From contig CAMAZH010000014.1 in assembly GCA_945863035.1 (NCBI GenBank), positions 1 through 45,296 on the forward strand: a stretch of 45,296 nucleotides of DNA, read 5' to 3'. How positions within the stretch are numbered: the first letter of the stretch is position 1; each line of letters opens with the position of its first letter. This DNA comes from Chitinophaga pinensis. Lineage in GTDB: Bacteria; Bacteroidota; Bacteroidia; Bacteroidales; GCA-2748055. Positions 28,146-36,640 of this stretch are shown in pieces. The position numbers were made by a program, and so were the translations under genes. A model generated the notes under the pieces. It did no database searches. It saw nothing but the letters and a program-made list of their open reading frames with translations, and had not been told where the DNA came from.

Positions 28146-31100
28146 ATGAAAAGATTTTTGCAAATAGTGTTACTGGTTTCAATATGGGGTCTTCCATGTT
28201 CGGGTCAGGTGAATATCGCCATGGAAGCTGCTGTGTCTGCCTCGTTTGTGTCGCCATGGGAAAGTCTGGATGCCTTGAGTAATGGTTCACTCCCGGGAGG
28301 GTCGGACGATAGGTCAACCGGGATTTACGGAAATTGGAATACTCCAAATACATTGCAGTGGGTTCAGTTCGAATGGTCGAAAAAGTATAAGATTTCATCA
28401 ACAGAGGTATTCTGGTTCGCTGATCAGGGTGGGATACTCCTCCCTGTTAAGGCAGAATTGGAGTATTGGGACGGAATCGATTGGATACATGCAGGAGAAG
28501 TAGGTTTGAAAGCCGATCAGTTTAACAGCCTGGAGTTACACCGGATTGCAACAAATAAGTTGAGGCTGTCAGTTAAAAACGGTGAGCAATCATCAGGCAT
28601 TATTGAATGGAGAGTGTTTGGTGAAGCTAATATTCCACCGGTGGCCTGGTCGGAAGAATCTTATGCATTTAACGGGCTTTCTCAGTTTCAAACGATGCCG
28701 GAAAAAATTCTATCCGGTTCGGCGGATTTTGCAATATCCACATGGATAAAATTGAATGCGCTGGAACAGGATGCCGTTATTTTTGCTTTTGGTTCGCAAT
28801 CTTCAGGAAAGATGAATCTTACGGCTGATAGTGAGAGTCGTCGTCTGAAATACAAAATCTCCCTGGCTGGAGTTTTAGAAGAACAAATTATTGAAGCCAA
28901 TGACAATCATTTGCTTAAAACCGGCGAGTGGCAACACATACTTGTTAAACAACAAGGAAACCTTGGGCTTTTGTATTTAAATGGAATTGAAGTCGGCAGA
29001 AATGATAAATTGTCGCTTAATCCATCCCGCTTGGGAAAACTCTCGAATTGTTTTATTGGCAAATCCCTCGAAAATGATCTTTTCCTCGATGGAAATATAC
29101 GCGAATTCAAAGTTTTTAGAACTCCTCCTAAAGAGGATCAGATACCTGAACTTATAGCAACAAAAAAAGCTTCTCAGCCCTTGCCTGAAAGCAGTTGGTT
29201 CGTCATCAACTCCGAAGAGGATGTGAAACTTGAATGGGAAAACGGAGGTTATATAACCTCGTCAAGGCTTTTTTTTGGGGAGACACAAGAAGAGTTTGAA
29301 AGCTCCCCGGCTCCGATGGCTGATCATTTGGAGCCTAATGCGAATTCATTTACAATACCGACAAAATTGAAGGTTGGGAAAACCTACTACTGGAGGGTTG
29401 ACGCAGTAAATGGAAGTGAGATTCGAAAAGGCGATGTGTGGAAATTCAGATATATATCCCCTAAACTAAGGGTGTTTCTTTTGGGAGGGCAATCGAACAT
29501 GGTTGGCTGTTCTCCACTAAAAGATCTGCCTGATTCACTGAAACGAGAGCACGATAATGTATTGGTTTTTTCCCGGGGAGAGGTAAGTCAGCATTTTTCA
29601 GGGAAATGGTCCGTGTTGGGACCGGGTATGGGTACGAACCTTGCTTTTTTTGGCCCCGAACTGGCATTTGGCCCTGCTATCTCGCGCTATTTTCCGGAAG
29701 AAAACATTGCAATAATTAAAACAGCCTGGGGAGGCACAAACCTAAAATATCAATGGCGTCCTCCGGGTTCGGGAGGAGAGGTTGGTCCATTGTACCTGGA
29801 ATTTGTTGAGGCTGTCAGAGAGGGCCTTTCCAAATTACCCGCACAGTTTGAGCCTGAGCTCACCGGTATGTTGTGGATGCAGGGTGAGTCCGATGCATTT
29901 GAACCCTTGTCGGATGAATATGAGTTTAACCTTGCAAATTTTATCAGGGATATCAGGGAAGAGTTTAAGGTGGCGGATCTGCCGTTTATAATCGGACAGA
30001 TTAATAACGCCCCTGCATGGCCCGATAGCGCGAAGGTTAAAAGTGCCCAGATGCGTGTCAGTAAGAACTTGCCTTATACCGGAATTGTTTATACCGATGA
30101 TTATGGTTTGTGCGATCCCTGGCATTACGATGCGAAAGGTGAGTATTCCTTGGGATTAAGATTTGCTCAGGCTCTGCGGGAAGAGTTAATTAAAAAAGAG
30201 AATGAAATCGTTTCGAAGACCGATTTTTTGAAACCTGACACATTACGGTTTGATCCATTTATTTGGAAATCAACCCCGCCTGAAGATTGTCCCTTCCGGC
30301 AATCAAAGGAACTTAATGGCTTATATTTTTATGGGCAAAAGAGTGGCTTCCAATATGGCGACACCTGGTATCCAAGCTGGGCAGAAGACGACAAGCTTTA
30401 CTCCCCATGGACTGATGGTAACACTTGGAAACCGGATGGTAGTTGGGAGGAAATCTCCTCGGGAACCGAGGGGAATGCGACTACCGGTCACGGGATAATC
30501 GAAGGCGATGACCCCATGACTATGAGAGCTTATAGCATCGGTTCAGCGCGGGCTTCAGCCTTGCCCTACCACGGCAGGTATCCGGCAGGGAGTCTGGTTT
30601 ACAATAAGGTTTGGTATTATGGAACCTATTGCCTTGACCCTTCGGGTTGGGCGAAATACGGCAATAGCCGGATTAACTGGCCCTGGCTTGGCCCTTTTGT
30701 CGGATTCCGTTATTCGGAAGATTACGGGAAGAGTTGGACTGATTGTCCCCTTACTCCAGAAAAGCCACTCTTTCAAGAGACCGGGATCAATGGATATCCT
30801 GTGAAAATCGGCTCGCCTCACTTTGTCGATTTTGGTCAGAACATGGAACATTCCCCCGACGGAAAAGCATATCTGGTTGCTCACGGTGCTGATATATACG
30901 ATACGGATTACAGATTCTGGAATTCCAGCTGGATAAACGGCGACCAGGTCTACCTTCTGAGGGTAAGCCCTACAATCGAAAACATGAATGACATATCAAA
31001 GTATGAATTCTTTTCAGGGTACAATAAAGAAGGGGAAGCTATCTGGACAAGCGATTTTAAGGAGATTAAGCCTTTGCTTGAGTGGAACAACAACATGGGA

Positions 31101-31451
31101 TGCGTTACGGTAAGCTACAATGCTCCCCTAAAAAAATACCTGATGTGCATTACCGATGGAGGCAACACCTGCTCCAAAATGAACACCTATATCCTTGAGT
31201 CGGACCAACTGACAGGGGAATGGAAACTGGTTACGTACATGAAGGATTTTGGTGAGCAGGCCTATTTTGTAAACTTTCCTTCGAAGTTTATTAGCGCTGA
31301 TGGTAAAACTGCCTGGATGTTGTATTCCGGTAATTTCGCGCCAAACTGGAATGGGATGGAAATCAAGGAGAATCCCCCGGGAAGCCACTACGGGCTAGTG
31401 ATGCAGAAGGTTGAGTTTCTCGGGAAGGATGCGGGGAAAAGGAAGAAATAA
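28146..31451 (+). CDS. Multidomain SGNH acetylesterase fused to a propeller-like, possible glycosidase domain
   Basis: I start at the ATG at 28146 (1,101 residues, MKRFLQIVLLVSIWGLPCSGQ signal peptide) rather than 14 codons upstream, since the upstream residues are not signal-like. Order of parts: a galactose-binding-like module (about residues 22-159, shared with three other genes here), a LamG-like domain (about 165-330), an Ig/FN3-like domain (about 335-435), and an SGNH/SASA esterase domain (about 438-680) with Ser450 in GGQSNMVG, WMQGESD and Asp657/His660 in DPWHYDAKG. The last about 400 residues (FDPFIWKSTPPED onward) hold repeated aromatic and Gly/Asp-rich strands (YNKVWYYGTYCLD, GFRYSEDYGKSW, PSKFISADGKTAWMLYSGNF) like five-bladed beta-propeller glycosidases or DUF4185, but I cannot place them in a family. 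No T9SS domain. Likely removes acetyl groups and perhaps a sugar from the same substrate. Confidence 0.83.
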   Translation: MKRFLQIVLLVSIWGLPCSGQVNIAMEAAVSASFVSPWESLDALSNGSLPGGSDDRSTGIYGNWNTPNTLQWVQFEWSKKYKISSTEVFWFADQGGILLPVKAELEYWDGIDWIHAGEVGLKADQFNSLELHRIATNKLRLSVKNGEQSSGIIEWRVFGEANIPPVAWSEESYAFNGLSQFQTMPEKILSGSADFAISTWIKLNALEQDAVIFAFGSQSSGKMNLTADSESRRLKYKISLAGVLEEQIIEANDNHLLKTGEWQHILVKQQGNLGLLYLNGIEVGRNDKLSLNPSRLGKLSNCFIGKSLENDLFLDGNIREFKVFRTPPKEDQIPELIATKKASQPLPESSWFVINSEEDVKLEWENGGYITSSRLFFGETQEEFESSPAPMADHLEPNANSFTIPTKLKVGKTYYWRVDAVNGSEIRKGDVWKFRYISPKLRVFLLGGQSNMVGCSPLKDLPDSLKREHDNVLVFSRGEVSQHFSGKWSVLGPGMGTNLAFFGPELAFGPAISRYFPEENIAIIKTAWGGTNLKYQWRPPGSGGEVGPLYLEFVEAVREGLSKLPAQFEPELTGMLWMQGESDAFEPLSDEYEFNLANFIRDIREEFKVADLPFIIGQINNAPAWPDSAKVKSAQMRVSKNLPYTGIVYTDDYGLCDPWHYDAKGEYSLGLRFAQALREELIKKENEIVSKTDFLKPDTLRFDPFIWKSTPPEDCPFRQSKELNGLYFYGQKSGFQYGDTWYPSWAEDDKLYSPWTDGNTWKPDGSWEEISSGTEGNATTGHGIIEGDDPMTMRAYSIGSARASALPYHGRYPAGSLVYNKVWYYGTYCLDPSGWAKYGNSRINWPWLGPFVGFRYSEDYGKSWTDCPLTPEKPLFQETGINGYPVKIGSPHFVDFGQNMEHSPDGKAYLVAHGADIYDTDYRFWNSSWINGDQVYLLRVSPTIENMNDISKYEFFSGYNKEGEAIWTSDFKEIKPLLEWNNNMGCVTVSYNAPLKKYLMCITDGGNTCSKMNTYILESDQLTGEWKLVTYMKDFGEQAYFVNFPSKFISADGKTAWMLYSGNFAPNWNGMEIKENPPGSHYGLVMQKVEFLGKDAGKRKK

Positions 31452-31558
31452 AACGGCTTTCGTTGAGCGAGGCCTAAGCCAATAGGGGGGGAGAGAAATG
31501 TGTTTTCAGAATAGTTAATGCAATAAAACTTATTTATAAATTCAATAAACAAAATCAG

Positions 31559-34500
31559 ATGATGAAAAGAATTTTACTACTTGGTTTGTTGTTATTTTCA
31601 GTCCGCATCGGTTGGGGGCAGGAAAATATCGCGTTAAAAGCTGATTTGGTTTCTACCTCAAGGGTTTCACCATGGGAGAAACTGAATACAATTAATGATG
31701 GCTTCGAGCCTTCCTCCTCATCCGACAAATCCAATGGAGCTTATGGAAACTGGCCAAAACTGGCGGATGAAACTGAAAACTGGGACTGGGTGCAGTATGA
31801 GTGGGATTCACTCTATGTAATTGACAAATCCGCCGTATATTGGTGGACAGACGGGGGAGGGATACAAATTCCGGACGAATCGTATATCCATGTTCGGGAT
31901 ATTATTACAGGCGAATGGGTTGAGGTGAAAAATCACAGTGGATTTGTTATCAACACTAACGAATACAGCGTGGTTACTTTTGACCCGGTTCTCACGAATG
32001 CTATTCGCTACAATATGATGAGCCTTACCGAGTCGACAGGGATACTCGAATGGAAGGTGTTTGGCAGGATCGGGGAGCAGAAGTTATACAACTCAACTGT
32101 TGAAATTGCTCCTGATTTGGCTCCCGGCATATCAAGTGTGTTTAAAGTTACGGCCGTTGAAAATGATGGGCTTTTTAGAGCTGGCTACGAGTTTAAAGCA
32201 CTTGTTGCAGTGGCGAATAAACTCACCGGTTCCGGCTGGAACGATGAGATATATTCTGTTAACGGACAGGTTATCACCAATGAGATCACAGAGTTCACAC
32301 TTTCACCGACAGATGCAAATGGCGAGGTGACTTTTGAAGTTGTTTTGCCCGCTGTAGTTGATCCTACTGATGGAATCAGCATAACGCTACAATACAACGA
32401 CGGGGTTGTTTCTCTTGCTGAAAACTCATACCTCGCTCCGGCCAGAACTTCTCCAATTTTGACGGCAGATGGTTCAGACAATTCTGTTGATCATGATATT
32501 GCAATAAGCTTTCCCGATAATTCAATCTGGAGGGATGACATCAGCTCCGTTATGGTAAACGGGTCAGAACTCAATGCTGCAAGAGATTACGAAATCCAGT
32601 CCGGCTTACTCATTTTAAAACCTTCCGCTGGAAACATGGCTCTTACGACCTCAGGACTTAAAACCATTACGGTACAAGCCTTGGGATTTGAACCTGCAGC
32701 GGTTTCTCAGGAAATTCTTGCAGGACAGGCAGATTCTAAAAAAACGGTTGTGGAATCTCTTGCTAGCCTTTATAAGGGAGTAACTACGCGTATCAGAATT
32801 ATTGCAAAAGACCAATTTGGGAATGCTCTGGCTGGTTACGGATTAAAATATGATATCGAGGTAATTAATAATGATGCTGCAATTAATGAATCCTATATTG
32901 TTGGATTAGCCAGTGTTACTGCGGATGTGTCCGATCTGGATGTTCCGGTTACGAATAATTTGGGGCAGGCGTTCATTGACCTCACAATTCCTCAGGATGT
33001 AAATTTAAATGATGGAATCAAAATTCAGATTAAACTGGAGGACGGAACTCTGGTTAATGCTCTTGGGTATATTGACGCCTCCCTTACCGCTTCATTGATC
33101 TCCGGAAAAAAAGTGGGCGAGATTGCTGTGGCAGGTAGACTTTATACGGAAGTGCACTCACTGTTTATGGCCGCAAGAAATGAAAACAATACGGTTCTTA
33201 ACTGGTACAACCTTGGGTTTTCCGGTGGAGGTCTGCATTCAGAGGCAGGCGGTAATTTTGGTAATTTTGGTATGGATGTTCCCATGAACGAAAGAGACAC
33301 AAAATACCCGTCATTTGATACCATCGCTAAGTATCCCGCGGTTTATTTTAATGGGAATAATTTCATAAAAAGCAATTATCCTGCAGAAACGGATATTACT
33401 GCAAGTAATAGCCTTACCATTGAGGCATGGGTATATGATGAGAACCCTGTAGCTGGTGAAGCAATTTTGGGATGGCAGTCAGAAACAGGATCAGAAAGCA
33501 GTGCTCCCCTTGCCTGGCCAGTTGGAGTTGTTGGATCAGATCAGTGGCGACATATTGTTGTAAGCTGCAATGGTGATGTTGAAACATGGTATCTTGATGG
33601 GACTGAGATTAAATCGGGTGCCCGCGAAATGAAAATCAGCGAAGGCCACAGATTGATTTTAGGAGGCGCATCAGAGTCAACACCTGCATTTGACGGATAC
33701 CTTCTAACGGTAAGGGTGCACAAAGAATTCAGCACCCCTGAGCAAATATCCCATAATTTTAATGGTGGCGGAATGTTGGGGACCACTTTGAGGTTTAATC
33801 TGGATCCAAGTGTTGTGGCCTCAGAAGGCTATCATTATGACACATGGAGCGATAAAAATCCGGAAAACTATTATTATAAGGATTCGGAACATTTCGACCA
33901 AAGAGTTCTGATGTCAAGAATTGATGCTATGAGCGAGGCTGACAGGAATGCCTTTTACGAAAGAGTGCCGGGTATGTTTGACCTTGCAGAGGCCTGTTAC
34001 CATAATTACAGTGAGGTTCATGCCTTGCGCATGCCAATTGTAAGTATTATACCTCAATACAGGGGAGACGGAATAAAATACAGGATAAAAATAGGTACTA
34101 CTGATGGCGCGAATTGGATGGGATGGCATGGAGCTCTCGGGTTTGGTTATGCTATGCAGTATCCGGGATATATAAACCCTCATGAGTTTGTTCATGGTAC
34201 TCAGGGCCAGACAGGTGGCGGAATTCAGGGGAATTACTGGGAGGTGCACGCAAACTTTCCTCAGACCTACTTGGGTATATACCAAACGGTTCCATCCGGT
34301 ATTGAATTAAGGGATCAGAGTTTATTTGAGGCTTCAGGCCGTTCATATTACCATGGCCGTTTGATGTTCCAGCATCTGGCTGAAAGTCCTGAGTATGGAC
34401 CTATGTTTATCTCTAAAATGTGGTATGACGGTCTAAGTAATGCTTACCCCTGGATTACTTTCAAAGTTTTGGATCCTGACCCTTCCACCAGCCTGGGCTA

Positions 34501-36424
34501 CGAATGGGCAAGAATGGTGCAGAAGAATATTACCTGGGATTACATTATTCATAAACCTATTAACCCTCTCGACTATTATAATCCAAACCTTTACAGGGAT
34601 GACGTTAAGAATAGTTACGAGAAACTTTTGTCTCACGGTTTTATTTTGCTGGAAAATATTATTGATAATCCAGGCTGGTACCGCGCTCCCAAAGGAAAAA
34701 TACCCCAACAAACGGGTTGGAACATTGTTCCCCTTACTATAGAGGGAAGTCAGGTTACCGTAGAATTGGATGGTTATATCGATAGCGAAAGAGGTTCAGC
34801 CTGGTATGGTGGGTTTGTTGCTGTTAATGATGAAGGTAAATCACGTTACAGTGATATTATAAAAAATGGTGAGACTTTGGTCTTCGACATAAACAGCAAT
34901 GAGCAGGAGCTCTATTTCACCGTGGTTGCAATTCCTGATAATATTATGGCAATCGATATGGTTGGCGATGTCAGAAAAACAGAGCAGGATCCCTTCCCCT
35001 ATAAGGTTAAATTTACAGGTGCAGAGCCCTATGATAAAATGGCGGCATACTATAAGGAAAAATACAAGGGGGTAGCCGGTCATGCTCATTCAAATGGTGG
35101 GGGTTTTGTTGACAATAAAGCAACTGTTTCGGAAACTGCTTATGTTGGTCCAAACGCATATGTTATTGGCACTTCAAAAGTTATTGATACCACACGAATT
35201 GAGGATTATGCAGTTATTGATAATGCTTCAGTAAGCGGACATGCTATAGTTAGTGGACATGCCGTTGTTCTGCCTGGAGCCAAAATTAAAAATTATGCCA
35301 GGATACGCGATTTCGGCCGCACCGATAACACCTCAACATTATCGGAATATGCGAAAATTGCTGAGCACGGCATTCTTGAGACCGGTGTAACCAATAGCGG
35401 TTTTACAACCTTGAAAGGGATAGCTATAAAATATGGCGAAAACGCATCTGGTACGGCTATGATGGATCACCATTTTGCCAAAGGTCAAACGATCACAAAA
35501 GGAAAATGGTTTACATGGAGTTGGGGTTCAGGTAGAAACCCGGGCGAAATAAATCTCGATTACGACGGATTGTACTTTCAGATGACATTCGAAAAAGAAC
35601 ATCCATACATGGCTTGGGATGATTTCGGAATTACCTGGGGATATCTTAACAATGGAGCCAAAGCCGTAGTTGAGGCAGGACAGGGGAAAGCTCTTTCATT
35701 AAATGGAGTTGATCAATATGTTCAACTTCAGAACGATGTTTCGGATCAGATCCAAATGTCTTTATTATTCGATGTTAAATGGAATGGTGGAAGCGATGAG
35801 CAAGCGGTTTTCTCATTCGGTAATGCTGCAGGCAATAGTGTGTATTTCACTCCATCTGACGTGAACGGGAAAGCTGCTTTGGTTATGAGTTTCAATGGTG
35901 TTGAAGAGAGAATAGCCGGATTAACAGCCCTTCCTGAAAATCAGTGGGTTAAGATCGCTGTTTACTTTGGTGATAAGGGAGCGAAATTATTTAAGGATGA
36001 TGAATTCATCGGGGAAAATGAGGATATGTTCATCAAGAACCTTACGGTTGGAGCTGAGAAATTTTACAATTTCCTGGGAAGAAATCAAACCGGGACTATC
36101 TTTTTTAACGGGATGATTGATAATGTTGAACTTTACAATACCAATAATTTAATTGGAACCTCAAACTTCTTCGATAAGAATGAGGATGCATCGGCTTTTG
36201 TGAAAATTTACCCAAACCCGGTTATGCAAAAAGTGAAGATCGAGGTGAAATCCCTTGAAAACGCCAAAGTAGCAATATTGGATATGAACGGTAAAAAAGT
36301 GTATGAGTCGGATTTTACCAGCCAGATTCAGCTTTCCAGAACTGATTTCGGCGCTGCTGGTTATTATTCCGTCATAGTGAATGAGGGTGGAAGAAAGCAT
36401 GTTGGAAAAGTTGTGATTAATTAG
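31559..36424 (+). CDS. Large T9SS-exported zincin-like (HExxH) protein with binding modules and left-handed beta-helix repeats
   Basis: The 1,621-residue protein has a signal peptide (to about residue 21) and the shared galactose-binding-like module (about 22-170). Next are Ig-like/invasin-like segments (about 175-540), one resembling the NG-x-x-L...Y-x-I-x-x-G-x-L heme-interaction/DUF1533 pattern (about 310-390), and a LamG-like domain (about 590-740). A zincin-like domain (about 760-1030) holds His875-Glu-Phe-Val-His879 in NPHEFVHGTQ and Glu895 in NYWEVHAN, a gluzincin-type set; the domain resembles DUF6055, whose activity is unknown to me. Then come a beta-rich domain, hexapeptide-like left-handed helix repeats (about 1175-1280; VSETAYVGPNAYVIG, YAVIDNASVSGHAIVSGHA), a second LamG-like domain and a T9SS type A sorting domain (KIYPNPVMQKVKIEV to the end). 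Likely a surface protease or glycan/glycoprotein-processing protein. Starts at the first of two adjacent ATG codons; either could be used. Confidence 0.85.
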   Translation: MMKRILLLGLLLFSVRIGWGQENIALKADLVSTSRVSPWEKLNTINDGFEPSSSSDKSNGAYGNWPKLADETENWDWVQYEWDSLYVIDKSAVYWWTDGGGIQIPDESYIHVRDIITGEWVEVKNHSGFVINTNEYSVVTFDPVLTNAIRYNMMSLTESTGILEWKVFGRIGEQKLYNSTVEIAPDLAPGISSVFKVTAVENDGLFRAGYEFKALVAVANKLTGSGWNDEIYSVNGQVITNEITEFTLSPTDANGEVTFEVVLPAVVDPTDGISITLQYNDGVVSLAENSYLAPARTSPILTADGSDNSVDHDIAISFPDNSIWRDDISSVMVNGSELNAARDYEIQSGLLILKPSAGNMALTTSGLKTITVQALGFEPAAVSQEILAGQADSKKTVVESLASLYKGVTTRIRIIAKDQFGNALAGYGLKYDIEVINNDAAINESYIVGLASVTADVSDLDVPVTNNLGQAFIDLTIPQDVNLNDGIKIQIKLEDGTLVNALGYIDASLTASLISGKKVGEIAVAGRLYTEVHSLFMAARNENNTVLNWYNLGFSGGGLHSEAGGNFGNFGMDVPMNERDTKYPSFDTIAKYPAVYFNGNNFIKSNYPAETDITASNSLTIEAWVYDENPVAGEAILGWQSETGSESSAPLAWPVGVVGSDQWRHIVVSCNGDVETWYLDGTEIKSGAREMKISEGHRLILGGASESTPAFDGYLLTVRVHKEFSTPEQISHNFNGGGMLGTTLRFNLDPSVVASEGYHYDTWSDKNPENYYYKDSEHFDQRVLMSRIDAMSEADRNAFYERVPGMFDLAEACYHNYSEVHALRMPIVSIIPQYRGDGIKYRIKIGTTDGANWMGWHGALGFGYAMQYPGYINPHEFVHGTQGQTGGGIQGNYWEVHANFPQTYLGIYQTVPSGIELRDQSLFEASGRSYYHGRLMFQHLAESPEYGPMFISKMWYDGLSNAYPWITFKVLDPDPSTSLGYEWARMVQKNITWDYIIHKPINPLDYYNPNLYRDDVKNSYEKLLSHGFILLENIIDNPGWYRAPKGKIPQQTGWNIVPLTIEGSQVTVELDGYIDSERGSAWYGGFVAVNDEGKSRYSDIIKNGETLVFDINSNEQELYFTVVAIPDNIMAIDMVGDVRKTEQDPFPYKVKFTGAEPYDKMAAYYKEKYKGVAGHAHSNGGGFVDNKATVSETAYVGPNAYVIGTSKVIDTTRIEDYAVIDNASVSGHAIVSGHAVVLPGAKIKNYARIRDFGRTDNTSTLSEYAKIAEHGILETGVTNSGFTTLKGIAIKYGENASGTAMMDHHFAKGQTITKGKWFTWSWGSGRNPGEINLDYDGLYFQMTFEKEHPYMAWDDFGITWGYLNNGAKAVVEAGQGKALSLNGVDQYVQLQNDVSDQIQMSLLFDVKWNGGSDEQAVFSFGNAAGNSVYFTPSDVNGKAALVMSFNGVEERIAGLTALPENQWVKIAVYFGDKGAKLFKDDEFIGENEDMFIKNLTVGAEKFYNFLGRNQTGTIFFNGMIDNVELYNTNNLIGTSNFFDKNEDASAFVKIYPNPVMQKVKIEVKSLENAKVAILDMNGKKVYESDFTSQIQLSRTDFGAAGYYSVIVNEGGRKHVGKVVIN

Positions 36425-36640
36425 ACTCTTTCGAATTTTGTTTTTTACTGAGGTAAGAACTGGGATTAGCGATTTTTTTGGGTTTGTGTAAATATATAAT
36501 TTGGGCTCTGTTTTTAATTTGGTTCTGAAAAGGAGCGAATTCATAAATGCCAAAAGAAGATATTACTCCCCGAACAATCGTTAATCCTGGTTTTATAGTA
36601 TAAGCAACTCTGCGAAGTGAATTTTATGGATACCAATTAA

